A stretch of DNA of 47,914 nucleotides from Phycisphaera mikurensis (lineage in GTDB: Bacteria > Planctomycetota > Phycisphaerae > WQYP01): positions 1 through 47,914 of the forward strand of contig DZDI01000007.1 in assembly GCA_022730455.1 (NCBI GenBank). Reading direction: 5' to 3'. This document shows, piece after piece, positions 17,105 to 25,769 of the stretch. A model generated the notes under the pieces. That model made no database searches and had not been told where the DNA came from. It saw only the letters and a program-made list of their open reading frames with translations. The translations under genes and the position numbers were made by a program. Position 1 is the first letter of the stretch, and each line of letters begins with the position of its first letter.

Positions 17105-17461
17105 ATGAATCCACTTGGGGTCACTACCCTGACGGCCGCTATATTACTTGAGATATGCGGACAGTTATGTATGAAGCGGGCGATGAGCCAGCCCGTAGAG
17201 AGCTTTCGCGACGCTCTCCGGCGGGTATGCACCAACCATTGGCTGCAAGTGGGCATTTCAGCCTTCCTGATCGAAGCCGTCTTCTGGACGTGGACACTTT
17301 ATCTGGTACCTCTGAACATCGCGTTTCCGATGGGTTCGTTGTGCTTTGCTGGAGTGGCGGTCGGTGCGGCCTACTTCCTGCATGAGCCGATTTCGCGCAT
17401 CCGATGGCTGGGCATTGCAATGATTCTTCTGGGCGTGGTATTGTTAGGCGTGAGGCTCTGA
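17105..17461 (+). CDS. Small DMT/SMR-type membrane protein, second of a pair
   Basis: The 118-residue, four-helix membrane protein is of the same DMT/SMR class. It has LLEICGQLCMKRAMSQPV at the first helix, a central W-T-x-T-L-Y-L-V-P-L-N-I-A-F-P motif, and a C-terminal IRWLGIAMILLGVVLLG helix. The segment 'VPLNIAFPMGSL' is the part most like EmrE/ArnE-type lipid-carrier transporters. The ATG at 17105 follows a strong GGAGGA; in-frame sequence further upstream lies in the MITE-like element and is not coding. It ends 8 bases before the next glycosyltransferase start. It probably pairs with 16428-16814 to form a heterodimeric flippase or exporter; the substrate is inferred only from neighbours. 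Confidence 0.8.
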   Translation: MNPLGVTTLTAAILLEICGQLCMKRAMSQPVESFRDALRRVCTNHWLQVGISAFLIEAVFWTWTLYLVPLNIAFPMGSLCFAGVAVGAAYFLHEPISRIRWLGIAMILLGVVLLGVRL

Positions 17462-17469
17462 AGAGCACA

Positions 17470-18750
17470 ATGATAAAGACCTCGGCATGGGATGAAGTTG
17501 ATTCTGTAGAGCGATCCTGTCTGGATCAACTGTTAAATGGCGACAGCCGCAGTCTGCGGGTGTGGTTGGTGCACGATTGGCTTACCGGCATGCGCGGCGG
17601 CGAGAAAGTACTGCTAGAGTTAATACGACTGTTTCCATCCGCGCGTGTGGCCACTTTGTTCTACACGCCCGGATCGGTACATCCGGAAATTGAGCGCCGC
17701 ATATCGGCAGTGTCCTGGCTGCAAAGACTGCCGAACATTGATAAACACTATCGGTCGCTGCTGCCTGTTATGCCGCTGGCGATTAAGTCGGTGCGAATCA
17801 GCCCAGCCGATCTGGTCATAAGCACCAGCCATTGCGTGGCTAAAAATGTCCGTACTCAGTCCCCGCATCTCTGCCATTGCTTTACGCCCATGCGCTACAT
17901 CTGGGATATGCAGGGCGCATATCTGCAATCGCGAGGGCTCATCACTCGTGTGGCACTTGGGGCGCTGACTCCCTGGCTGCAACGCTCCGATAGAACGGGG
18001 CATCAAAGCGTCGATCAATTCGTCGGCACTTGCCGCAACGTATGCCGACGCATCGAACGAATTTACAGGCGTCCCAGCCTCGTGGTGCATTCGCCGATTG
18101 ATGAGATGTATTTCCAGCTTGGTGTGTGTAAGCCGGGAAACTTTTTTCTCGTGGTTTCGGCACTCGTGGAGTATAAACGTATCGATCTGGCGGTGGAATT
18201 TTTCAGTCAATTGGATGTGCACAACCGAGAGCGGTTTGGAAAGCTCGTCGTCATAGGCATCGGGCCGGATTTGAAGCGACTGCAGGCGATGGCGGCGCAG
18301 GCCGGCGGCAATGTGGAATTCAAAGGTTGGCAGGATGACGATTCCGTTCGGTGGCATTATCAAAATTGCCGGGCCCTGATTTTCCCGGGCGAGGAGGATT
18401 TTGGCCTGACGCCCATTGAGGCGATGGCCTGTGGTCGTCCTGTAGTAGCCTTTGGTAGCGGCGGTATTTTAGAAACGGCTATTCCGTTCGCTGAGGCCGC
18501 CGATAATACGCGAGCGACGGCAATATTTTTTCGGCGGCAAACCCTGGATGATTTTCAGGCTGCGATCGAACGATTTTTAGCCCAAGAGCCTCATTTCGAT
18601 CCAATGATCCTTCACGATCGGGCAATGGAATTCAGTCGCGCGAAGTTTCGTGCCCGCATCGCCGCCATCGCCCAGGGCGTACTGGCAGGGCGTAAGAACA
18701 GATCGGACGATACTGAATATGTGTCCTTGCCGGTCAAAAAAAATGATTAA
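17470..18750 (+). CDS. GT4 glycosyltransferase (WbaZ-like)
   Basis: This is a 426-residue GT-B glycosyltransferase. The N-terminus has [20 protein letters not shown], and residues in the first domain read [13 protein letters not shown], both typical of WbaZ-type mannosyl or rhamnosyl transferases in polysaccharide assembly. The C-terminal donor site has [25 protein letters not shown], and the EX7E motif [20 protein letters not shown]. The ATG at 17470 is used (GAAGAG just upstream), because the earlier in-frame ATG lies inside the preceding gene. It follows the SMR pair by 8 bases. The short distances suggest that the transporter and this transferase are made together. Confidence 0.86.
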   Translation: MIKTSAWDEVDSVERSCLDQLLNGDSRSLRVWLVHDWLTGMRGGEKVLLELIRLFPSARVATLFYTPGSVHPEIERRISAVSWLQRLPNIDKHYRSLLPVMPLAIKSVRISPADLVISTSHCVAKNVRTQSPHLCHCFTPMRYIWDMQGAYLQSRGLITRVALGALTPWLQRSDRTGHQSVDQFVGTCRNVCRRIERIYRRPSLVVHSPIDEMYFQLGVCKPGNFFLVVSALVEYKRIDLAVEFFSQLDVHNRERFGKLVVIGIGPDLKRLQAMAAQAGGNVEFKGWQDDDSVRWHYQNCRALIFPGEEDFGLTPIEAMACGRPVVAFGSGGILETAIPFAEAADNTRATAIFFRRQTLDDFQAAIERFLAQEPHFDPMILHDRAMEFSRAKFRARIAAIAQGVLAGRKNRSDDTEYVSLPVKKND

Positions 18751-18818
18751 AATGGCTTACAATGCAGCGGCCATCGGTGGCGGCGTTTTCTAGTTTTAAT
18801 CGCGAAAGGATCATCCCA

Positions 18819-20636
18819 GTGCAGACAGCTAAGTTTTCCCTCGGCAGACCGGTGAATCGACTTGTTACCAGCAACCCGAAAATTGGCATTCGACCTGCGA
18901 TTGACGGTCGCCGGGATGGCGTACGCGAATCCCTTGAAAATCAAACCATGAAAATGGCACAGAGCGTGGCTGCACTTTTAACGGAAAACCTGCGGCATGC
19001 GGATGGTACTCCGATTGCTTGTGTGATCGCAGATGGCACCATCGGCGGTATGGCAGAGGCCGCCCGTTGCGAGGAAAAGTTTTCCGCCTCCGGTGTTGGG
19101 CTGAGCATAACCGTCAGCCCTTGCTGGTGCTACGGAGCAGAAACCATGGATATGAACCCATTAATACCCAAGGCGGTCTGGGGTTTTAATGGTACGCAGC
19201 GGCCTGGCGCGGTATATTTGGCGGCCTTGGGCGCCGGACATTCTCAGAAAGGCCTCCCGCTGTTTAATATTTATGGCCGCGACGTCCAAAACCCCGACGA
19301 GACGGTCATCCCCGCTGATGTCCGACAAAAATTACTGGATTTTGCCTCTGCTGGGCTGGCCGCGGCGTCGCTTCGTGGGCGGTCATATTGCTCCATCGGC
19401 GGAGTATCGATGGGTATCGCTGGTTCAGCCGTCGATGAAGCCTTTTTCAATACCTATCTCGGCATGCGTGTGATGAGTGTCGATATGGTTGAAATTACGC
19501 GGCGCATCGAACGCAATATTTTTGATGCTAAGGAATATGCCAAAGCCATTGATTGGACACGTCAGTTTTGCCGCATGGGACTGGACACCAATAAAGCTTC
19601 TTATCGCCGTAGCCGCAGTCAGAAAAATAAAGAACTTGAATATTGTGTCAAAATGACACTTATCGTCCGCGATCTTATGGTGGGTAATTCACAGCTCGCC
19701 AAGCAGGGGTTTCATGAAGAGTCTATGGGGCACAACGCTATTGTTGCAGGATTTCAGGGGCAACGGCAATGGACCGATCACTACCCCAATGGCGATTTTC
19801 TGGAAACTATCCTCAATTCCTCATTTGACTGGAACGGCATTCGACAGCCATTTATCGTTGCGACTGAAAACGACGCGCTAAATGGTGTGGTCATGTTAAT
19901 GGGGCATCTGTTGACCGGATCCGCCCAGATATTTGCGGACGTCCGAACTTACTGGAGCCCCGATGCGGTACATCAGGCTACAGGTCATCACCTTGCGGAT
20001 GCCGCAGGCGGCGGACTTCTGCATTTGATTAACAGTGGATCGGCCGCTCTGGATGGCACGGGCTGCGCCTTATCGGGTGGTGAGTCGATCATTAAACCAT
20101 GGTGGGATGTGACAAGCCGGGATGCCGCCGCATGTTTATCATCCGCAGAGTGGTGCCCTGCAATTTATGAATATTTCCGGGGCGGCGGATTTTCCATTCG
20201 TTATCGCACACGTGGTGGTATGCCCGTCACAGCGGCACGCATCAATCTGATTCGTGGCCTCGGTCCGGCACTTCAGATTGCCGAAGGCTATACCGTAGAT
20301 TTGCCCGGTGATGTTCATGATGCACTCGACCATCGAACCAACCCGACTTGGCCCACCACGTGGTTTGCCCCGCGCTGTACCGGCCATGGTGTTTTCCGCG
20401 ATGTCTACACGGTTATGAATAGTTGGGGTGCGAACCATTGTTCGCTGTCATACGGACACATTGGTCATAAGCTCATTACGCTGGCCTCCATGCTGCGGAT
20501 ACCGGTCTACATGCACAATGTACCGTTGGAAAAGATATTTCGTCCAGGAGCGTGGTTAGCATTTGGTGCCGACGAACACCAATCTTCGGATCTGGCCGCG
20601 TGCCGCAACTTCGGCCCCCTGTATGGAAAATACTAA
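18819..20636 (+). CDS. fucI: L-fucose isomerase
   Basis: The 605-residue enzyme interconverts L-fucose and L-fuculose (and D-arabinose/D-ribulose). It matches the E. coli protein (591 residues) along its length: [19 protein letters not shown] near the start, the Mn-binding Glu350 in ATENDALNG and Asp374 in IFADVRTYW (24 residues apart, as in E. coli 337 and 361), and His540 in [15 protein letters not shown] near the E. coli His528 position. A GTG at 18819 with AAAGGA 8 bases upstream is the best start; the open frame begins 19 codons earlier. No fuculokinase, aldolase or regulator is adjacent. It follows the glycosyltransferase by 68 bases and could either degrade fucose or supply a sugar for the cluster. 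Confidence 0.95.
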   Translation: MQTAKFSLGRPVNRLVTSNPKIGIRPAIDGRRDGVRESLENQTMKMAQSVAALLTENLRHADGTPIACVIADGTIGGMAEAARCEEKFSASGVGLSITVSPCWCYGAETMDMNPLIPKAVWGFNGTQRPGAVYLAALGAGHSQKGLPLFNIYGRDVQNPDETVIPADVRQKLLDFASAGLAAASLRGRSYCSIGGVSMGIAGSAVDEAFFNTYLGMRVMSVDMVEITRRIERNIFDAKEYAKAIDWTRQFCRMGLDTNKASYRRSRSQKNKELEYCVKMTLIVRDLMVGNSQLAKQGFHEESMGHNAIVAGFQGQRQWTDHYPNGDFLETILNSSFDWNGIRQPFIVATENDALNGVVMLMGHLLTGSAQIFADVRTYWSPDAVHQATGHHLADAAGGGLLHLINSGSAALDGTGCALSGGESIIKPWWDVTSRDAAACLSSAEWCPAIYEYFRGGGFSIRYRTRGGMPVTAARINLIRGLGPALQIAEGYTVDLPGDVHDALDHRTNPTWPTTWFAPRCTGHGVFRDVYTVMNSWGANHCSLSYGHIGHKLITLASMLRIPVYMHNVPLEKIFRPGAWLAFGADEHQSSDLAACRNFGPLYGKY

Positions 20637-20922
20637 ATGGTGTATGCACATGGTACTGAGCGGGAGAGCAAAACCGGGACGTAGCTGGTGTTGACGGGTA
20701 GGTGCATAACCGCATCGTCTCTGAGTTCTGCTACTCCCCGCGTGAAAATTCAGACCTGCGGTGCCACTGCGACAGCGGATCAATCGCTATCTGCCAACGC
20801 GCCGGATCAAGCCCGGCGGTACAGCGGCGGGGATATATTCTGTGGTTTACGCACAGGTTAGTTATGTGTAGTTGCTTGTGCGAAGTGGCATGGTTCCATG
20901 GTGGCATGCTAAACTGCCGGTG

Positions 20923-23451
20923 ATGAATTGCCACAAATATTTAACGCCGTTACCCATCGACCAGGCAATGCCTGAGATTCTGCAGCGGATCGAATCGGAT
21001 ACGGCTATAGTGGTGGTGGCCGCCCCCGGTGCGGGCAAAACCACGCGCATGCCTCCCGCTATCTATCAAAGCCGAATTCTGCCGGCGTCGCATCCCGGCA
21101 TTATCGTCTTACAGCCGCGTCGAATTGCTGCCCGCACCGTGGCTGTACGCATTGCCGAAGAAAACAACTGGCAACTTGGCTCAACCATTGGCTATCAAGT
21201 GCGAATGGATAATTGCATCAGCCAGCACACACAAATTACCATAATGACTGAAGGCATTTTAAATCGTCGTCTGCAGTCCGATCCGGCATTGGACGGGATT
21301 GGTGCAGTGATTTTGGATGAATTTCATATGCGTACGATCCATGTGGATCAGGCCCTGGCCATGCTGCTTGATGTACGGGAAAATCTGCGACCCGATTTAA
21401 AATTAATCATTTCTTCAGCCACCATCGACCCCAGACCGGTCTGCGATTTTATTTCTGCATCCTGTATTGAAGTTCCAGGCCGCACCTATCCCGTTGATAT
21501 TCAATATGCCCCGCTCGCCAACAACCCATTGGAAAAGGCATGCCTGCGGGCACTGGAGGCGGGCCTGCAAAAAACGCCTCCCGGTCACGCTCTGGTTTTT
21601 CTGCCCGGCGTGTACGAAATTCATAAGCTTCAGAGGTATCTCGGCCCCTTCGCAGCCGATTGGGGGATGCGCATTTACCCTCTGCACGGCAGTTTGCCGT
21701 TGGCGGAACAGATGGCAGCCATTGTCCATAGTAAGGAGAAAAAAATAATTCTCGCCACCAATGCGGCAGAAACTTCAATCACGGTCGACGGTGTAACATT
21801 GGTGGTGGATTCTGGCCAAGTCCGCAGCGTGTCCTACGATCCGGAACGGGGCCTTAATCGCCTAGCCACCCATCGTGTTTCGCAGGCATCGGCCAATCAG
21901 CGGGCCGGCCGGGCCGGACGTACGGCGGCGGGCCTATGCATCCGGCTTTGGGACTTTGCCGAGTGGAAGCATCAGCCGGTTGCCGACCCGCCGGAAATCA
22001 CCCGGGTGGATTTAGCCAGTCTTTGTCTGGATGTGTATAAGTGGAATCCTGCCGGTTTTGATGCTCTGTCATGGCTTACGCCACCTCCGCCACCGCGGGC
22101 TAAATCCGCCCACACCCTGCTGCGCCAAATCGGTGCTGTCGCGAGCGAATCTGGAACATTTCAGCTTTCTCCATTGGGGCATCGTATGGCAGAATTACCC
22201 CTCCATCCCCGATTATCTCGTATTGTCGTGGCTGGCATTGACGCCGGCCACGCCGCTTGGGCCATCATGACGGCCGCCATATTATCTGATAACGGCGGCG
22301 CACCATCATCCCGCGGTGATGCCGCTTTGTGGAATATTTACACCCATCTTGAATATATGGCGGAGCACCAGAGCCAAAGGCGCAACACCGCTACAGGGGC
22401 GGTGGGAGTCGCGGGATCTGTCCACAGGCTGTTTCGCCAACTCTGCCGAGCCTGCCGTCAGTCGGCAACTTTGCCCCCGTTGCCGCCAGAGGATGTCATG
22501 GCCGGTCTATTACTTGTGGGCTTTCCCGATCGGGTATGCATGATGGATGCGAACGTGCCATCCAAGGGCGTCATGGTGGGGGGCGTGGGGGTGCAAATTG
22601 GCCGATGGCAAGTGAATCCTGCCACGGAGATCATTATCGCTCTGGACATTCAGAAAAATGATGATCGCGAGCAATTGGCGTCTATTCATCTCGCGGCGAG
22701 GCTTTCCATCGCGGCGCTACTCAACTCTAAATTGCCGGGGTTGGGCGTACAGCGAACGCTTTGCTGGGATGATGAAAAAAGGTGTGTCAACGCCTCGGTG
22801 GAAGCCCGCCTAGGTGACCGGCGAATAAAATCGCATCGGGATACCGCGCCGGATTTGAGTGCTGCCCGTTTACTCGCCCGTCGCCATCTGCAGCCACTAT
22901 GTGCCGAGATGCTGAGTCGTGGTAGTCCAATCGCGTCACTCGGTGAACGGATTAAACTTCTGGGGCGGTGTGGTGGCGGTGCTCGACTGCCTCCTCTGAC
23001 CGCCGAACTTCTTGCAGACCGGCTCTCCGACCACATGAGCGATGGCGAACTGCGCCCCATGCCAGATCAGAGACAGATAATCGAAATAGCAATGGCGGCG
23101 CTGCCGTACGCCGACCGCCGCGATCTTGATTTGCTCACGCCGACGGAAATCACGTTGGCGTCCGGTAAACTCACAGCCATCCAGTATACGTCGGATGGCC
23201 CAATTTTGGAGGCTCGTATCGCTGATTTGCTGGGTACACACGCTTCCTTATGCATCGCCAATGGCCGGGTGCCAGTGGTCTGCCGCATTCTCGGCCCGAA
23301 TTTTCGGCCCGTGCAGGTAACTGCCGATTTGGCCGGGTTTTGGCGCGGCTCCTATCATCAAATACGCAAAGATATGCGTGCAAGGTACCCGCGTCATCCG
23401 TGGCCGGAAGACCCATTGGCGTATGTGCCGCCCGTCAGGCCGCGGCAATAA
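20923..23451 (+). CDS. hrpB: ATP-dependent RNA helicase HrpB
   Basis: This is an 842-residue DExH-box helicase of the HrpB type. It has Walker A APGAGKTTRMP (Lys39), the DEFHMR box near residue 132, SSATID, ATNAAETSITVDGV (motif V) and QRAGRAGRT (motif VI). A long C-terminal region carries the HrpB-type tail (WPEDP near the end). Bacterial HrpB proteins are usually 800-850 residues; the cellular role is poorly defined. I chose the ATG at 20923 because ILQRIESDTAIVVVAAPGAG is preceded by the short leader normal for the family; the frame opens 17 codons earlier. The 286-base gap upstream shows no clear feature. Confidence 0.93.
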   Translation: MNCHKYLTPLPIDQAMPEILQRIESDTAIVVVAAPGAGKTTRMPPAIYQSRILPASHPGIIVLQPRRIAARTVAVRIAEENNWQLGSTIGYQVRMDNCISQHTQITIMTEGILNRRLQSDPALDGIGAVILDEFHMRTIHVDQALAMLLDVRENLRPDLKLIISSATIDPRPVCDFISASCIEVPGRTYPVDIQYAPLANNPLEKACLRALEAGLQKTPPGHALVFLPGVYEIHKLQRYLGPFAADWGMRIYPLHGSLPLAEQMAAIVHSKEKKIILATNAAETSITVDGVTLVVDSGQVRSVSYDPERGLNRLATHRVSQASANQRAGRAGRTAAGLCIRLWDFAEWKHQPVADPPEITRVDLASLCLDVYKWNPAGFDALSWLTPPPPPRAKSAHTLLRQIGAVASESGTFQLSPLGHRMAELPLHPRLSRIVVAGIDAGHAAWAIMTAAILSDNGGAPSSRGDAALWNIYTHLEYMAEHQSQRRNTATGAVGVAGSVHRLFRQLCRACRQSATLPPLPPEDVMAGLLLVGFPDRVCMMDANVPSKGVMVGGVGVQIGRWQVNPATEIIIALDIQKNDDREQLASIHLAARLSIAALLNSKLPGLGVQRTLCWDDEKRCVNASVEARLGDRRIKSHRDTAPDLSAARLLARRHLQPLCAEMLSRGSPIASLGERIKLLGRCGGGARLPPLTAELLADRLSDHMSDGELRPMPDQRQIIEIAMAALPYADRRDLDLLTPTEITLASGKLTAIQYTSDGPILEARIADLLGTHASLCIANGRVPVVCRILGPNFRPVQVTADLAGFWRGSYHQIRKDMRARYPRHPWPEDPLAYVPPVRPRQ

Positions 23452-23496
23452 TAACCCTTTGGTATTCCCTGGTTAAGGTATGGCAGGAGATATTTG

Positions 23497-24477
23497 ATGA
23501 AAGCGTGGTTGCTTGACAAACTCGGTTCAATTGAAAATTTAAGATTGACCGATGTGCCCGAACCCGAACTGAACAGTGGAGATGTGCTGCTGGAGGTACT
23601 CTATGCGGCGCTCAATCCTGCCGATCGATATCTGGCCGAGGGTGCCTATCCCGCTCGGCCACCGATGCCGCATATTCTGGGCCGCGACGGCGTTGGAACG
23701 GTTTTGGCGGTTGGTGCAGGTGTAAGCGGATGGCAGGTGGGTGATCATGCTCTGATCATTCGTGGCCCGATCGGGGTGGATCGGGCCGGTACGTTCGCTC
23801 AGCGAGTCGCCGTGCCGGCCAATTGTCTGGCGCACGTACCGGCTGGTTGGACGCTGCAACAGGCGTCGTGTGCCACCTTGGTATATCTCACGGCGTGGCA
23901 GGCGCTGACGCAATTTGGTTCACTGGGCCGCTCGGTGGTATTGATCACGGGTGCATCGGGCGGTGTTGGTGTGGCGGCCACACAGTTGGCATCCGCCATG
24001 GGGCATCATGTCGTCGCTCTGTCCCGGTCGCAGCATAAGGCCGCCAGACTCCGCACACTCGGAGCGGCGTTTACGGCCAACCCTGCAGATCCGACGTGGC
24101 GGAAGGCGGTTCTCGCGCATCTCGGATCTCGTCATGTGGATTTGGCCATTGATAACATCGGCGGTGCAGGCTTTTCAGAAATGCTGCACGTCATGGGCAT
24201 GTGGGGAAAAATCAGTGTGGTTGGGCGATTGGCCGGTCCGGTCCCTGAATTTAATACCGCAAGTTTATTTTTCCGTCGGTTACGTATTGGTGGTGTGGCG
24301 GTTGGAAGCTATACATCGGACGAGGCCCGGCAGGTGTGGCGGCAGGTGCTTGAAACGCTCGCCGCCGGCAGTCATCGTCCACTTGTTGACGCTGAATTTT
24401 TATTTGATCAGTTGCCTGCAGCCTTTGAAACTCTGGCTGCTGGCCCCATGGGAAAAGTACTTCTACGTGTGAAATAG
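23497..24477 (+). CDS. Quinone-oxidoreductase-like MDR family NAD(P)H dehydrogenase
   Basis: The 326-residue medium-chain dehydrogenase/reductase has an N-terminal GroES-like domain (DVLLEVLYAALNPADRYLAEG, then HILGRDGVGTVLAVGAGV) and a Rossmann domain with LITGASGGVGVAATQLASAMG. There is no structural or catalytic zinc Cys cluster, so it belongs to the zinc-free quinone oxidoreductase-like group, which reduces quinones or enones with NADPH. AGGAGA lies before TTG/ATG at 23494-23499; I use the ATG at 23497. It lies 45 bases after hrpB and converges on pgpA. The physiological substrate is not predictable. Confidence 0.88.
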   Translation: MKAWLLDKLGSIENLRLTDVPEPELNSGDVLLEVLYAALNPADRYLAEGAYPARPPMPHILGRDGVGTVLAVGAGVSGWQVGDHALIIRGPIGVDRAGTFAQRVAVPANCLAHVPAGWTLQQASCATLVYLTAWQALTQFGSLGRSVVLITGASGGVGVAATQLASAMGHHVVALSRSQHKAARLRTLGAAFTANPADPTWRKAVLAHLGSRHVDLAIDNIGGAGFSEMLHVMGMWGKISVVGRLAGPVPEFNTASLFFRRLRIGGVAVGSYTSDEARQVWRQVLETLAAGSHRPLVDAEFLFDQLPAAFETLAAGPMGKVLLRVK

Positions 24478-24488
24478 GGTACGGTGTT

Positions 24489-24992
24489 TCAAAAATGCCA
24501 GATGCGCAGGGCAATTTGCAGCAGGACATTGACCTGTATTCCGGCCGCAATGTCATCCCAGAAGACACCCCAACCAGCGGGTAACTTTTCCAGTTGACGG
24601 CAGGGGGGCAGTTTAAGCGTATCGGTCAGACGAAACAGCACGTATACGACGGTCGCTGCGATCCAAGACCCTGGTGCGTTGCCAATGGCTGCAGCAGGCA
24701 GCGGTAAAAATAGTGTCGCCGTAAGGTAGCCGGCGTATTCATCCAGAACGACTTGCCCGGGATCTTTCTGGCCAAAAAAGGTTTCCGCCCACGGCCCGAG
24801 ACGAACGGTCCATACCCCCGCCAAAATAATAATTATCACCGTTACGCCTAGGCGCAACGCCAGCGGACATCCGCTCCATAGCAGAAGCCACCAAATCAGC
24901 GCCGGGCCGCAGGAGCCCCAACTACCCGGTGCGGGCTTGAGGAACCCTAAGCCCCCGCCGGTGATAACCCATTTTTTTAATGTGTCGCTCAG
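24489..24992 (-). CDS. pgpA: Phosphatidylglycerophosphatase A with apparent non-standard start
   Basis: PgpA dephosphorylates phosphatidylglycerol phosphate to phosphatidylglycerol. The frame reads LKKWVITGGGLGFLKPAPGS near the N-terminus, then KDPGQVVLDEYAGYL, and FWDDIAAGIQVN near the end. These are the conserved family blocks, including the DE and DD acidic pairs. From the stop at 25041-25043 down to 24858 the frame has no ATG, GTG or TTG. The likeliest start is CTG at 24992, with AAAGGTGG about 7 bases before it; this gives 167 residues, a normal length. An ATG at 24999 is in another frame and would need slippage on the run of seven A's. It lies downstream of pgsA, so the two consecutive lipid steps are adjacent. 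Confidence 0.82.
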   Translation of the reverse strand: MSDTLKKWVITGGGLGFLKPAPGSWGSCGPALIWWLLLWSGCPLALRLGVTVIIIILAGVWTVRLGPWAETFFGQKDPGQVVLDEYAGYLTATLFLPLPAAAIGNAPGSWIAATVVYVLFRLTDTLKLPPCRQLEKLPAGWGVFWDDIAAGIQVNVLLQIALRIWHF

Positions 24993-25092
24993 TTGCCATC
25001 CACCTTTGCATATTGATCGTGACCGTTGTTTGCCAACGCGCTATATACCGCATTGAATCATTGCTCAAGGCCTTCGCCCATTCGGTCTCCGG

Positions 25093-25755
25093 CTAATCGA
25101 TCAATTTTCTCGCCATGGAAATATATTGCCAGGCGGAAAGCACGGTAATGCCCAGCGTCAACCAGATGGCTATATCCCGCGTGTACAGCAGCCACTTTAA
25201 TGGATCTGGCGGGAGATAATATCCCAGTAACAGGCACACCATCACACCGATAACGGCGGCGCACTGTACCACCATCTTAACCTTGCCTGACCATTGCGCC
25301 CGAAAATCAATTCCTCGTGATTCCGCCAATGAGCGAATACCCGTGACCAAAAACTCACGCGCGATCAGCACAACGGCCATCCATAACGTCATTCCCGTCG
25401 GCGAGAAGTGCAAATGTATCACATTGGCGGGAATCGGCCATGCTGTCCAACCCGGAACCGAGAAAAAAACAAATGCACCACAAATCAGGATTTTGTCGGC
25501 AAAGGGATCCACCACCCGTCCGAACGCGCTCTCCACTTTCCACACCCGTGCTAAATATCCATCCAGCATATCGCTGGCGACGGCTATTATGAAAAGCCCG
25601 AGGGCCAGCCATATCCACGCCACCGCAGCGTAGTTCGGCGGGTGGATATTAATCGCAATAAAAAAGAGCGCGGTCGCCACCAACCTTCCAATGGTGATTA
25701 AATTAGGAATATGTCGATGCTTGCTGGCAGAATGCGGAGAATCAGCCGGTACCAC
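25093..25755 (-). CDS. pgsA: CDP-diacylglycerol-glycerol-3-phosphate 3-phosphatidyltransferase
   Basis: PgsA makes phosphatidylglycerol phosphate from CDP-diacylglycerol and glycerol-3-phosphate in the inner membrane. The 220-residue protein has the full CDP-alcohol phosphotransferase motif: Asp62, Asp65-Gly66, Ala69-Arg70, Gly79, Asp83 and Asp87 in the required spacing, followed by several hydrophobic helices. The N-terminal HIPNLITIGRL matches PgsA. A GTG at 25755 follows GGAG about 6 bases upstream. It starts 14 bases after the rimO stop and lies just before pgpA, which performs the next reaction. This gene order makes a rimO-pgsA-pgpA operon likely. Confidence 0.93.
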   Translation of the reverse strand: MVPADSPHSASKHRHIPNLITIGRLVATALFFIAINIHPPNYAAVAWIWLALGLFIIAVASDMLDGYLARVWKVESAFGRVVDPFADKILICGAFVFFSVPGWTAWPIPANVIHLHFSPTGMTLWMAVVLIAREFLVTGIRSLAESRGIDFRAQWSGKVKMVVQCAAVIGVMVCLLLGYYLPPDPLKWLLYTRDIAIWLTLGITVLSAWQYISMARKLID

Positions 25756-25769
25756 TTAATTCTCCAATT

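Noticed and set aside
16833-17108. Open frame of 91 codons between the two SMR genes
   Set aside because: It lies almost wholly in the MITE-like repeat, and its peptide similarity to the other copy follows from nucleotide identity. It has no convincing start.
18727-18753. Promoter of fucI (TTGCCG...TAAAAT)
   Set aside because: The spacer is only 15 bases and the -35 is poor. fucI may be read from the upstream operon.
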